Positions 6,986 to 16,068 of a DNA stretch of 35,786 nt are shown one piece after another. The position numbers were made by a program, and so were the translations under genes. This DNA comes from Candidatus Nomurabacteria bacterium (GTDB taxonomy: Bacteria > Patescibacteriota > Minisyncoccia > Phycocordibacterales > UBA9973), in contig JARIGO010000013.1 of the NCBI GenBank assembly GCA_029288805.1, positions 1-35,786 on the forward strand. The letters are read 5' to 3'. The notes below the pieces were generated by a model. The model worked only from the letters and a program-made list of their open reading frames with translations. It was not told the DNA's origin and made no database searches. How positions within the stretch are numbered: the stretch's first letter is position 1; the number at the start of each line of letters is the position of its first letter.

Positions 6986-7017
6986 TAATATGAATGGTAA
7001 GTAATCAAATATTTATA

Positions 7018-7023
7018 TATACT
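7018..7023 (+). promoter_or_regulatory. -10 box for the giant SGNH protein, leaderless arrangement
   Basis: TATACT ends 7 nt before the ATG at 7031. Transcription would begin at or one base before that codon. This favours 7031 over the in-frame ATG at 7025, which would be upstream of the transcript. No -35 box or Shine-Dalgarno sequence is visible. Confidence 0.6.
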
Positions 7024-7030
7024 AATGAGT

Positions 7031-10000
7031 ATGAGGTTTCGACATTTTTTATTTTTATCAGTTCTCTTGGTCGGTGTTCTTTTTATCAACAACACGCAGG
7101 TTGCGCATGCTGCCATAACTGATACCGTCTCCGGTGCAACAAACGGATATAGCCTTCGTTTGGTTAAGGCATCGTATAACGGGGCGCTTGTAAAGATTCG
7201 TCGTACTGATGGCGGAGAAGCCAATGTCTTTCCCGATACCTCGGGCAACTTTTCGCTAAGCTCACCGGTAACTGTCTTGTCTGGTTCAAGTACCGCAACG
7301 ACACTCAGTGCCTTTGTGAGTGGCACCGATGCATATGTTGAGGCATGGTATGACCAGGTTGGGGGAAACAATCTCAATCAGGCTACGCAGTCTGCTCAGC
7401 CTAAGATTGTGTCTGCGGGTGCCATCCTTACAAACGGTATTACTGGCAAGCCAGCGCTGAGTTTCAATGGTACGAACAATACGCTCACCAGTGCTTCAAC
7501 ATTTTCAATTACCCAACCGTTTACGGCAACAATGATAAGTGCTGGAAATACGCAGTCTCCAGCTGCGCGCGTGTTTGATATTGGTAGTAACACTGCATTA
7601 TACCAGGTTGGTTCAAGTGGTGGTATGTATGCCGGTTCGTATCTGAGCGGTAGTGTACAGTCTGCCCCGTATGTCGCCCGCCAGATGACCATGGTCTATA
7701 ATACGACCTCTTCCCAGTTCTACACCAATGGTACATTGGTTACTTCCGGAACCACGGGGTCCAACAATCCAAGCGGTACGCTTTCGCTTGGAGGTGTTTC
7801 CAGTTACTACTTTAATGGAGAGATTTCCGAATTCATTCTCTTCACTGGAAACTTAAATGCCACTCCTGCAAACCGCCAGGCTGTTGAAACGGATGAATTG
7901 AATGCGTATGTTATCCAACCCTCTGCCACCGCTCTCGGTGTTGCCGGTGCTACCAACGTCTACAGTTTGCGCAAGCTTGTAACCTCGTACTCCGGCCCGC
8001 TGGTGCGCATCCGCCGGACCGACGGCGGGGAGGCGGACGTGTATCCGGATGCCGGTAATGGCTTTTCCCTCAGTTCTCCTGTCACTATAATTTCAGGTGG
8101 TTCGCAGGCAACGGTACTTAATGATTTCATTACTGGAACCAATGCATATGTCGAGACATGGTATGACCAAACAGGAAACGTTAATGTCACTCAGTCTACT
8201 CAGGCCAATCAACCTCAGATTGTCTCTTCTGGTTCGGTTATAACCAATGGTGCTACCAACAGACCAGCCGTATCGTTCAACGGTACTAGTGATACGCTTA
8301 ATAGCGCATCTTCAGCAGTATTCCTTCAGCCTATAACCGTCACTTCTGTTTCGTCCGTTACCAATCAAACTACCGGTACGTCCCGCATGTTCTCATTGGG
8401 TAGCTCTGGGGCCAATATCCTGTATCAGGCTGGATCAAGTGGTGGTATGTATGCCGGTTCATTTTTGGCAAGCACGGTGCAGTCATTGCCGTATGCCACT
8501 GAACAGGCATCGATGGTCTTCAACACTACGGCCTCACAGATGTATGTTGATGGTACAAGCATAGGAAGCGGCACTACGGGTAGCAATTATGCAAGTGGGG
8601 GAATATATCTAGGCTCAAGTCTTGGAGCAGGTCCGTATTTCAACGGTACCATTTCTGAATTCATCATTTATAACACTGCGCTTGGATCGACCAATAGACA
8701 GTCAGTCGAAAACAACCAGATAATGACATTCGTTACTCAGCAGACTGCCACTGCGCTTGGGGTCACGGGAAGTGTTGGTTCGTACGGTCTTCGCCAACTT
8801 GTAACCTCGTACTCCGGCCCGCTGGTGCGCATCCGCCGGACCGACGGCGGGGAGGCTGATGTCTATCCGGACACATCTGGAAATTTTTCAACAACTTCTT
8901 CCATTACTGTTATATCAGGTTCTAGTGGCGCTACAACGCTCAGCGCATTCATTGCTAGCACCGATGCATTTGTAGAAATATGGTATGACCAGACCGGTAA
9001 TCAGAATGTCAGTCAGGCAACTCAGGCAGATCAGCCGAAAATAGTCTCTGCGGGTACTATCCTTACCGGCAGCTCGTCCAACAGGGCAGGTGCGTTATTT
9101 GATGGTAATCAGGATATGTTGGAAAGCTCAAGCTCGCTGTCACTTTCACAACCGGTTAGCATATTCATGGTTTCCGAAGGCAATACGCAGTCACCAACGT
9201 CTGGTCGACCGTTTTCTCTCGGTGCTACTCCAAATAATATAACGTATCAGGATGGTTCAAGCGGAGGCATGTACGGAGGAACTTTTCTTGCCAATACCCA
9301 GCAATCTGTGCCGTATACAGTACAAACTACAACATTGCTTTTTAATGGATCCTCATCCCAAATGTATGTTAATGGCAGTCTTATAGGAAGCGGCAATGCG
9401 GGCAGTAACAGCGTTAACGGTCCTTTGGTATTGGGTTCCAATGTTGCCAATGCGAATAGCCTGCTCTACTTCAACGGGACGATCTATGAATTCATTTTGT
9501 ACAACAAACTTGTTTCTGGGACTGAACAGCAGACTGTCCAGAACAGTGAAGGCTCTTTCTTTATTAATAACACCACCGAGCCGATGACCATTACCAGTCC
9601 TTCACGTCTGGTTTCAAGCGCACCGCTTGAGGCGACTACTTCCTATATCGATCAAAAAGGTCTCAACGTGTCCATTCCATTCATCCAGACAAGTACTACA
9701 CTTAATGTTAGCGCCTCAGTTGGTTCCAATCTTGTTCCAAACGGCGGAGGGGTGAAGTTTGTACTTACCAATAACAGTTCCTCTCAGCAGGTTGCCATAT
9801 ATGACATGTCTGCTCCTTATACGGCATCATTCACGAATCTTTCGAAAGGAACATATACCTTGGATACATATGTTGTCGATAGCAATCACGTTGTGCAGAG
9901 TGGCACGACCCTTCACGACCAGGCTACCAACATTGGTATTGGTGACATCTACGTAGCTATTGGTGACTCGATTACAAAAGGAGCAAACGGTATTTCGGAT

Positions 10001-11302
10001 ACGCAGTGCGTTACTTCTGGCGGCACCATTACCGACTGGACACAGTCCTTGCCGGGTACGGTCTCCAATGACGACAGAAACTTTTGTCAGTGGTCTTCGC
10101 AAGAGCCAAAATATTTCAAGAGCTGGATGCCTGAGCTTAACAATAAGCTTGAGTCATACAATGGATATCCGGTATTCATTCTTAATGAAGGGTATGGGGG
10201 ATATACTGCCGCTGGATACATTACCGATCCAATGGGTACCACTGCATGGCAAAACCGGGTAGCTAGCCTTTCGCCAAATAAGTTTTTGGTTATGCTTGGT
10301 ACTAATGATACAAGCTCCGCCTCCGTATACTCATCAAACATGAATACTATTATCAGCACGCTCGAATCCAATTATGCTGCAAACCCTTCAAGTATTTATG
10401 TTGCCAAAATGCCATACGCGGCTCCTCGCCCGGTCGTGCAGCCTTATCTCGCATCTATCGATAGTTTGATAAGCAGTGATCATTTGAATTATGGTCCTAA
10501 CTTGTGGACATTCTTCTACAATCATCAGGACCAGCTCAGTCAGGTTGATAACATTCACCCAACCGTAGCTGGGTATCTGAACATTGCGCGTCTCTGGGCG
10601 CTGTCTATCATCAGTCCAACGGGGGTAGCTGCCGCATCGACATCAAACGGCATTGCCATTAATTGGAGTGGGCTTTCCTCATATGATGCCATTCCAAATG
10701 GCACCTCGGTCATCAGTGGCTATAGAGTGAAGTATGGCACTTCTCCAGGCAACTATACCTCAACCTTTGATGCTGGAAACGCTACGTCTGCCACCATCAC
10801 GGGTATTACATCCGGTATGACATATTATTTTGCCATCGATGCCTATAGTCTGCTGCCAGATAATACTGCAGGAAGTACCTATACTGCACCAGCAGGATAC
10901 ACGGGCGACAACTATTCGTTCCAATCGCCGGAGATTTCACTGGTATATTCACCGACAGCGGCCCAGTCGCAGGGTGGATACCTTTCGGGGGGAGGAAGAC
11001 CAGTAACTGTTCCTGTGGCCAATCCTCAGGCAATAGTTTCAGGCGGTGTGGTTGCAGCCATAACTAAGGTATTAAAATTCGGCATGATTGACAGTCAGGT
11101 TCGATTGTTACAGCAATACCTCAATACGCACGGATTTATTGTTGCAAAAAATGGCGCAGGATCTGTAGGTCATGAGACCACTACATTTGGTCGTGCAACT
11201 AAAATTGCAGTCATGACCTTACAAAAAAAGGCAAAATTAACACCGGACGGTGTCGTAGGAAGCAAAACCTTGGCTTATATACATTTGACAGCTTCTATAT
11301 AA
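7031..11302 (+). CDS. Giant secreted multidomain protein: three ABFB-like modules, SGNH hydrolase, Fn3, peptidoglycan-binding domain
   Basis: This 1423-residue protein starts with a signal peptide (FLFLSVLLVGVLF ... AHAA). Three tandem modules follow, at about residues 34-290, 300-570 and 575-843. Each has the pattern YSLR...SYxGxLVxIRRTDGGEA, WYDQxG, QPxIVSxG and FNGxIxEFIxY, resembling the concanavalin-like fold of arabinofuranosidase B. A beta-rich linker leads to an SGNH/GDSL esterase domain: GDSI (S980), NEGYGGY, LGTND (N1092) and DNIHP (D1173, H1176), so the catalytic residues are intact. A fibronectin III domain (about 1195-1295) and a PG_binding_1 domain (LLQQYLNTHGF ... TPDGVVGSKTL) end it. 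It is probably a wall-bound carbohydrate esterase or adhesin. Modules 2 and 3 share a 59-bp identical GC-rich segment. The alternative start is 7025. Confidence 0.88.
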   Translation: MRFRHFLFLSVLLVGVLFINNTQVAHAAITDTVSGATNGYSLRLVKASYNGALVKIRRTDGGEANVFPDTSGNFSLSSPVTVLSGSSTATTLSAFVSGTDAYVEAWYDQVGGNNLNQATQSAQPKIVSAGAILTNGITGKPALSFNGTNNTLTSASTFSITQPFTATMISAGNTQSPAARVFDIGSNTALYQVGSSGGMYAGSYLSGSVQSAPYVARQMTMVYNTTSSQFYTNGTLVTSGTTGSNNPSGTLSLGGVSSYYFNGEISEFILFTGNLNATPANRQAVETDELNAYVIQPSATALGVAGATNVYSLRKLVTSYSGPLVRIRRTDGGEADVYPDAGNGFSLSSPVTIISGGSQATVLNDFITGTNAYVETWYDQTGNVNVTQSTQANQPQIVSSGSVITNGATNRPAVSFNGTSDTLNSASSAVFLQPITVTSVSSVTNQTTGTSRMFSLGSSGANILYQAGSSGGMYAGSFLASTVQSLPYATEQASMVFNTTASQMYVDGTSIGSGTTGSNYASGGIYLGSSLGAGPYFNGTISEFIIYNTALGSTNRQSVENNQIMTFVTQQTATALGVTGSVGSYGLRQLVTSYSGPLVRIRRTDGGEADVYPDTSGNFSTTSSITVISGSSGATTLSAFIASTDAFVEIWYDQTGNQNVSQATQADQPKIVSAGTILTGSSSNRAGALFDGNQDMLESSSSLSLSQPVSIFMVSEGNTQSPTSGRPFSLGATPNNITYQDGSSGGMYGGTFLANTQQSVPYTVQTTTLLFNGSSSQMYVNGSLIGSGNAGSNSVNGPLVLGSNVANANSLLYFNGTIYEFILYNKLVSGTEQQTVQNSEGSFFINNTTEPMTITSPSRLVSSAPLEATTSYIDQKGLNVSIPFIQTSTTLNVSASVGSNLVPNGGGVKFVLTNNSSSQQVAIYDMSAPYTASFTNLSKGTYTLDTYVVDSNHVVQSGTTLHDQATNIGIGDIYVAIGDSITKGANGISDTQCVTSGGTITDWTQSLPGTVSNDDRNFCQWSSQEPKYFKSWMPELNNKLESYNGYPVFILNEGYGGYTAAGYITDPMGTTAWQNRVASLSPNKFLVMLGTNDTSSASVYSSNMNTIISTLESNYAANPSSIYVAKMPYAAPRPVVQPYLASIDSLISSDHLNYGPNLWTFFYNHQDQLSQVDNIHPTVAGYLNIARLWALSIISPTGVAAASTSNGIAINWSGLSSYDAIPNGTSVISGYRVKYGTSPGNYTSTFDAGNATSATITGITSGMTYYFAIDAYSLLPDNTAGSTYTAPAGYTGDNYSFQSPEISLVYSPTAAQSQGGYLSGGGRPVTVPVANPQAIVSGGVVAAITKVLKFGMIDSQVRLLQQYLNTHGFIVAKNGAGSVGHETTTFGRATKIAVMTLQKKAKLTPDGVVGSKTLAYIHLTASI
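7976..8034 (+). repeat. 59-bp GC-rich direct repeat, copy 1
   Basis: This segment in ABFB-like module 2 is identical over 59 bp to 8798-8856 in module 3. It is about 73% G+C by my count, far above the surrounding gene. It encodes the TSYSGPLVRIRRTDGGEA segment of the module. Module 1 has the same protein motif in ordinary codons (around 7165-7220). Confidence 0.9.
8798..8856 (+). repeat. 59-bp GC-rich direct repeat, copy 2
   Basis: The second copy of the 59-bp perfect repeat, 822 bp downstream of the first and in the same reading frame. Similarity drops sharply after GGGGAGGC, where the two copies go on to GGACGTG and TGATGTC. A sharp edge of this kind is expected of gene conversion. Confidence 0.9.
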
Positions 11303-11303
11303 T
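11285..11303 (+). promoter_or_regulatory. uvrB promoter, leaderless arrangement
   Basis: TATAAT (11298-11303) ends exactly 6 nt before the uvrB ATG. TTGACA lies at 11285-11290, only 7 nt upstream of it, too close for a normal -35 element. The same TTGAC-N7-TATA spacing recurs before uvrA and the glutaredoxin gene. It lies inside the end of the preceding gene. Confidence 0.7.
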
Positions 11304-11309
11304 ATAAGT

Positions 11310-13367
11310 ATGCAGTTTGAATTATCAGATCATTACAAACCCGCAGGAGACCAGCCAAAAGCCATAAAAAGCTTAGTTGAAGGGCTAAAAAAAGGTGAGC
11401 GGTTTCAGACATTGTTGGGTGGAACGGCGACTGGTAAGACCTTTACCATGGCTAATGTCATTGCTGAGGTGCAAAAGCCAACATTGGTTATCGCGCATAA
11501 CAAGACTCTTGCAGCACAGCTGGCGTCTGAGTTCAAGGAATTCTTTCCAAACAATGCGGTGCACTATTTCGTATCGTATTACGACTATTACCAACCTGAA
11601 GCGTACATGCCGGTCACGGATACTTTCATCGAAAAGGATGCACAGATCAACAAGGAGATTGATCGTCTTCGCCATGCTACGACACAGTCATTGCTGACCC
11701 GTAAGGACGTGATCATTGTGGCATCCGTATCATGTATTTACGGTTTGGGTTCTCCCGTTGAATACGAGAAGGAAAATTTCAAAATTGAGAAAGGCATGAC
11801 CATGTCTCGTACCGCCATGATGGAACGATTGATCAGTATTCACTTCAGTCGTACCAATGCAGACCTTGAGTCAGGACAGTTTCGAGCCTTAGGAAATAAA
11901 GTTGAGATTATGCCAGTGTCTGAAACATTTCAGTACATGATTGAATTTTCTGGCACTACCGTTAGTAGTATTTTGAAAATTGATCCAGTGTCAGCGCGTA
12001 TTCTTAATGAAGAAGAAACGGTATATATCTTTCCGACAAAGCACTTCATCACTAATGATGACGAGCGAGATCGCGCGACTGCTGATATTAAGCATGAACT
12101 TGAACAACAGCTGAAACACTTTGAGCTGGAAGGGAAGTTGCTTGAAGCAGAACGCATTAAGCGTCGTACCAACTACGATCTCGCCATGATTCGTGAGATT
12201 GGCTACTGTTCCGGTATTGAAAACTATTCTCGTCATATGTCAGGTAAGGCTCCAGGTGAACCACCAGAAACACTACTTTCATATTTCCCACACAAAAAAG
12301 ACGGTTCTCCAGACTTCATGCTTTTTATCGATGAGTCACACGTAACATTGCCGCAGCTGCATGGCATGTATGCCGGTGATGCGTCACGTAAGTCTACGCT
12401 GGTAGAATTCGGTTTTCGCTTGCCGAGTGCCAAGGACAACAGACCGTTGAAGTTCGAGGAATTCAAAGAACGTATCGGTCAGACTATTTTCGTATCAGCA
12501 ACGCCAGGTAAGTTTGAAGCGGAACATGCAACCAAGATCGTGGAACAAATCATTAGACCAACTGGTCTTGTTGATCCTATCGTGGAAGTAAAACCGATTT
12601 TGGAAAATGGTGAGTATCATGGACAGGTCAGTGACTTTATCAATGAGGCAGAGAAGGAAATTGCCAAAGGTGGACGTGTCTTGGCAACAACGCTGACGAA
12701 GCGCATGGCAGAAGACCTTACGGATTATTTAAAGGAAAAGAAAATCAGAGCGGCATACTTGCACAGTGACATCAAGACTATTGATCGTATCAAGATCATT
12801 ACGCAGTTCCGCAAGGGAGAATTTGATATTTTGATCGGTGTGAACCTGCTTCGTGAAGGTCTTGATATGCCCGAAGTGACATTGATCGGTATTTTGGATG
12901 CTGACAAGGAAGGCTTCTTGCGCAGTGAAGTGTCATTGATCCAGACTATCGGTCGTGCTGCACGTAATGCCAACGGTCGCGTCATTCTCTATGCTGACAA
13001 CATGACGGGTTCCATGGAGCGCGCCATTGCAGAGACACAGCGTCGTCGTGACATTCAGCTTGCATACAATAAGGAACATGGCATCACCCCAAAGACTATT
13101 GAAAAGAAGATTTTGGATATTACCCAAGGTATGGAAAGCAGTCACGCCAAGGCAGTGAATGCAGAGCTCGCACTTGATATCGAACTCTTTGCTCAGCTTG
13201 AAAAAGACATGAAGGGTAAGAAAGGGAAGCGCAATCCAATCGAAAAACTTATTGCCATGAAGGAAGTGGAAATGAAAGAGTCCGTTAAGCTGCTCGACTT
13301 CGAAACCGCCGCGATCTTGCGTGACGAGATCAAGGTCTTGCGAGAGAGGACATATATAAATCCGTAA
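11310..13367 (+). CDS. uvrB: Excinuclease ABC subunit B
   Basis: UvrB is the damage-verification helicase of nucleotide excision repair. It receives DNA from UvrA and recruits UvrC. The 685-residue protein has full length. It contains Walker A GGTATGKT (37-44), the beta-hairpin YVSYYDYYQPEAYMP that inserts behind the lesion, the DESH box (Walker B) in FMLFIDESHVTLPQLHGMY, the helicase motif QTIGRAARN, and the C-terminal UVR motif (IEKLIAMKEVEMKESVKLLDF) that binds UvrC. It begins 7 nt after the giant hydrolase gene but has its own promoter. The start lies 6 nt past the -10 with no Shine-Dalgarno sequence, so a leaderless mRNA is predicted. uvrA follows at once and uvrC is about 5 kb on. Confidence 0.98.
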   Translation: MQFELSDHYKPAGDQPKAIKSLVEGLKKGERFQTLLGGTATGKTFTMANVIAEVQKPTLVIAHNKTLAAQLASEFKEFFPNNAVHYFVSYYDYYQPEAYMPVTDTFIEKDAQINKEIDRLRHATTQSLLTRKDVIIVASVSCIYGLGSPVEYEKENFKIEKGMTMSRTAMMERLISIHFSRTNADLESGQFRALGNKVEIMPVSETFQYMIEFSGTTVSSILKIDPVSARILNEEETVYIFPTKHFITNDDERDRATADIKHELEQQLKHFELEGKLLEAERIKRRTNYDLAMIREIGYCSGIENYSRHMSGKAPGEPPETLLSYFPHKKDGSPDFMLFIDESHVTLPQLHGMYAGDASRKSTLVEFGFRLPSAKDNRPLKFEEFKERIGQTIFVSATPGKFEAEHATKIVEQIIRPTGLVDPIVEVKPILENGEYHGQVSDFINEAEKEIAKGGRVLATTLTKRMAEDLTDYLKEKKIRAAYLHSDIKTIDRIKIITQFRKGEFDILIGVNLLREGLDMPEVTLIGILDADKEGFLRSEVSLIQTIGRAARNANGRVILYADNMTGSMERAIAETQRRRDIQLAYNKEHGITPKTIEKKILDITQGMESSHAKAVNAELALDIELFAQLEKDMKGKKGKRNPIEKLIAMKEVEMKESVKLLDFETAAILRDEIKVLRERTYINP

Positions 13368-13368
13368 G

Positions 13369-13385
13369 CAAAAGCTTGACTTTTG
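13369..13385 (+). repeat. Small hairpin overlapping the uvrA promoter
   Basis: CAAAAG and CTTTTG pair around CTTGA in the short uvrB-uvrA gap. The TTGAC element of the uvrA promoter lies in its loop and 3' arm. There is no proper T-run, so termination of uvrB here is doubtful. It may be only a by-product of the promoter sequence. Confidence 0.3.
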
Positions 13386-13394
13386 TGCTATAAT
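13376..13394 (+). promoter_or_regulatory. uvrA promoter, leaderless arrangement
   Basis: An extended -10, TGC plus TATAAT (13389-13394), ends 6 nt before the ATG at 13401. TTGACT at 13376-13381 is spaced 7 nt from the -10, the same layout as uvrB. It places the upstream in-frame TTG (13383) outside the transcript. Confidence 0.75.
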
Positions 13395-13400
13395 GTATTG

Positions 13401-16025
13401 ATGGAAAAAGGAAAGAGAGTAGCACAAACAGCCGCGGAGACTATTGTGGTTAAAGGGGCGAGAACCCATAACTTAAAGAACATATCAGTGGAAATGCCGC
13501 GTAATGCCATGGTGGCTATTACCGGTATGTCAGGGTCAGGGAAAAGTTCGTTGGCCTTCGATACTATTTTTGCGGAAGGCCAACGTCGCTACGTTGAGTC
13601 TCTGTCTTCATATGCGCGACAGTTCTTGAATCAAATGCCAAAGCCGGACGTTGATGAAATCACCGGTCTTTCACCTGCTATCTCTATTGACCAAAAGTCT
13701 CGATCAAACAACCCTCGTTCAACGGTTGCAACCATTACTGAAATCTACGACTATCTTCGCGTGCTCTATGCTCGTGTTGGTAAGGCGTACTGTCCGGTTT
13801 GTGGCACACTTATTCAGAAGCTTTCAATGGAAGAAATCAACGGCTTTATTTTGAGCAAGATCAAAGACCTTTCGAAGGCAAAGAACAAAGAGGTCATGGG
13901 TGTGGCATGGAACGATACTCGCATCCAGATCTTTGCGCCGATTGTTCGCGGACGAAAGGGTGAATACTATCAGTTGCTCTACGATATGCTTGGTCGCGGT
14001 TTTTCAACCGTGCGCGTGGATGGGCAGATTAAGTCACTTCGTGAAAAGATAGAGATGAATAAGAATACCGTGCACAACATTGAAGTGCTTGTTGACGAAC
14101 TGGCAGTGCATGAATTCAAAGATACTCCTCGTGATGCTGAGCTTCGTTTGTCTGAAGCGGTAGAGCGCGCATTGCTTGAAGCGGATGGTCTAGTGCAAAT
14201 AACATTCGGTACTTCACCTGATTTTTCAATGGAGACGGACTTGTTGCAGGAATTCTTACTTTCAAGTAAGTTTGCCTGTCCAAATGATGGCTTCTCATTC
14301 CCAGAAATTGAGCCACGTCTATTTTCATTCAACAGCCCGTACGGTGCCTGTCCTACCTGTAACGGTATCGGTACAAAGTTCTTTGGCGGTACAGAACCAT
14401 GTGATACCTGTCACGGTAAGCGTCTTCGCCCTGAAGCCTTAAACGTTTTTCTTGGAGAAAAGAATACCAATATCGTAGACGTAACTTCAATGTCCGTTGA
14501 GGATGCATTTGAATTTTTTGGATCATTGAAACTTTCCCCAAAGGATAAGGAAGTGGCCGTACCCGTACTCAAGGAAGTGGAAGACCGTTTGAACTTCTTG
14601 TTAAACGTTGGTCTCGAATATTTGGCGTTAAATCGTACCGCCAATACCTTGTCCGGTGGAGAAGCACAGCGTATTCGTTTGGCTTCACAGCTTGGCTCAC
14701 GATTGGTTGGTGCCATGTATGTTCTGGATGAACCAACCATCGGTCTGCACCAGCGTGACAATGAGCGCTTGATTCGCACATTGGAAGATCTCCGTGATAT
14801 CGGTAACACCATTATCGTGGTGGAGCACGATGAGGATACTATTTATGCATCTGACTATATCGTTGATATTGGTCCAAAAGCCGGAGTGCACGGTGGACAG
14901 GTAGTGGTGTCAGGATATTTGGATAAGCTGCTTGCGGCAAAGACCAATCCTTCAGGTTCACGAACACTGGCGTACCTTCGCAAGGAAGAAGAAATAGAAG
15001 TGCCTGAAAAGCGTCGTGGTGAAGACCGAGGCTCCATCAAAGTCGTTGGTGCCAACCTGCACAATATTCATAATCAAAACATAGAAGTGCCGCTCGGCCG
15101 CATGGTTGCTATTACTGGTGTGTCGGGCTCTGGTAAAAGTACATTCTTGTATGATGTGCTGTACAGTAACTTGCAGGCACGACTGGAACGAAAGATGCGC
15201 AGTGCCAAGACATTCAACTGTGCCTCGTTCACCGGGTCAGAATATATTTCACGCGCCATCATGATTGACCAGTCTCCGATTGGCCGTACACCTCGCTCCA
15301 ACATTGCAACATATACCGGAGCATTCACGCATATTCGTGAACTCTTTGCTGCCAGCGAGGAAGCCCGTCTTCGTGGATGGAAAGTGAACCGTTTCTCATT
15401 CAACGTTAAAGGTGGTCGCTGTGAGGCTTGTGAAGGTAATGGAGAAATTGCAGTTGAAATGCACTTCCTGCCGACAGTGTATGTGACGTGTGATGTCTGT
15501 GGTGGTAAGCGTTTCGACAAGGAAACATTGGTAGTGAAATACAAAAAGAAGAGCATTTACGATGTGTTGCAGCTTACCGTTGAAGAAGCTCTAGAATTCT
15601 TCGCCGATATTCCTGCCATTTCTGATCGTTTGCAAACGCTCGCTGACGTTGGTCTTGGGTATGTGAAGCTCGGACAAAGCGCCACAACACTTTCCGGCGG
15701 AGAAGCACAGCGTGTCAAAATTGCTTCCGAACTCTATCGTCCATACCTGGAAAAGACTATCTATCTGCTCGATGAACCGACCGTTGGTTTGCACTATGAT
15801 GACGTGAAGAATCTTATTGGCGTGCTCAATCGCTTGGTGGCAAAAGGCAACACTGTCGTTGTCATCGAACACAACTTGGATCTTATCAAGGCCGCCGACT
15901 GGCTGATCGACTTCGGTCCTGAAGGTGGAGTGCGTGGTGGTAAGGTTGTCGCCAAGGGAACACCGGAAGACATTGCCAATAACAAGCATTCTCACACCGG
16001 AACGTATCTAAAGAAAATCTTATAA
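13401..16025 (+). CDS. uvrA: Excinuclease ABC subunit A
   Basis: UvrA is the dimeric ABC ATPase that first detects bulky DNA lesions and loads UvrB. The 874-residue protein has two ABC modules: Walker A GMSGSGKSS (42-50) and GVSGSGKST (about 573-581), signatures LSGGEAQRIRLA and LSGGEAQRVKIA, and Walker B YVLDEPTIGLH and YLLDEPTVGLH. Cysteine pairs of the zinc modules are present (CPVC; CPTC with CDTC; CEAC with CDVC). It is somewhat shorter than the 940-residue E. coli protein. I choose the ATG at 13401 because the extended -10 ends 6 nt before it. An in-frame TTG at 13383 lies inside the promoter. Adjacent to uvrB, probably separately transcribed. Confidence 0.98.
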   Translation: MEKGKRVAQTAAETIVVKGARTHNLKNISVEMPRNAMVAITGMSGSGKSSLAFDTIFAEGQRRYVESLSSYARQFLNQMPKPDVDEITGLSPAISIDQKSRSNNPRSTVATITEIYDYLRVLYARVGKAYCPVCGTLIQKLSMEEINGFILSKIKDLSKAKNKEVMGVAWNDTRIQIFAPIVRGRKGEYYQLLYDMLGRGFSTVRVDGQIKSLREKIEMNKNTVHNIEVLVDELAVHEFKDTPRDAELRLSEAVERALLEADGLVQITFGTSPDFSMETDLLQEFLLSSKFACPNDGFSFPEIEPRLFSFNSPYGACPTCNGIGTKFFGGTEPCDTCHGKRLRPEALNVFLGEKNTNIVDVTSMSVEDAFEFFGSLKLSPKDKEVAVPVLKEVEDRLNFLLNVGLEYLALNRTANTLSGGEAQRIRLASQLGSRLVGAMYVLDEPTIGLHQRDNERLIRTLEDLRDIGNTIIVVEHDEDTIYASDYIVDIGPKAGVHGGQVVVSGYLDKLLAAKTNPSGSRTLAYLRKEEEIEVPEKRRGEDRGSIKVVGANLHNIHNQNIEVPLGRMVAITGVSGSGKSTFLYDVLYSNLQARLERKMRSAKTFNCASFTGSEYISRAIMIDQSPIGRTPRSNIATYTGAFTHIRELFAASEEARLRGWKVNRFSFNVKGGRCEACEGNGEIAVEMHFLPTVYVTCDVCGGKRFDKETLVVKYKKKSIYDVLQLTVEEALEFFADIPAISDRLQTLADVGLGYVKLGQSATTLSGGEAQRVKIASELYRPYLEKTIYLLDEPTVGLHYDDVKNLIGVLNRLVAKGNTVVVIEHNLDLIKAADWLIDFGPEGGVRGGKVVAKGTPEDIANNKHSHTGTYLKKIL

Positions 16026-16056
16026 CACCCACAGAAATTCTTGAGCATCATTTTTC

Positions 16057-16062
16057 TATTAT
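16057..16062 (+). promoter_or_regulatory. -10 box of the prenyl synthase gene, leaderless arrangement
   Basis: TATTAT ends 6 nt before the ATG at 16069. No extended TG is present (TTC precedes it). A TTGAGC at 16041-16046 is 10 nt upstream, too close for a -35. There is no Shine-Dalgarno sequence. Confidence 0.6.
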
Positions 16063-16068
16063 GGAACC

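Noticed and set aside
6708-7004. Plus-strand frame after tgt (98 codons)
   Set aside because: It overlaps the tgt end out of frame and crosses the terminator. The region is better explained by the minus-strand 25-residue peptide gene with its own promoter.
7976-8856. Diversity-generating retroelement template and variable repeats
   Set aside because: The 59-bp copies are identical with no adenine-specific differences, and there is no reverse transcriptase in the window.
7031-11302. CRISPR array or tandem DNA repeat in the giant gene
   Set aside because: The repetition is in-frame protein modules of about 270 codons, not short spaced repeats. The only perfect DNA repeat is the 59-bp pair.
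12933-13469. 178-codon minus-strand frame over the uvrB-uvrA junction
   Set aside because: It runs antisense through two conserved genes. Its residues (many Cys, Phe, Leu) look like an antisense reading, not a protein family.
15074-15556. 160-codon minus-strand frame inside uvrA
   Set aside because: Shadow of the second ABC module of UvrA, with no independent start signals.
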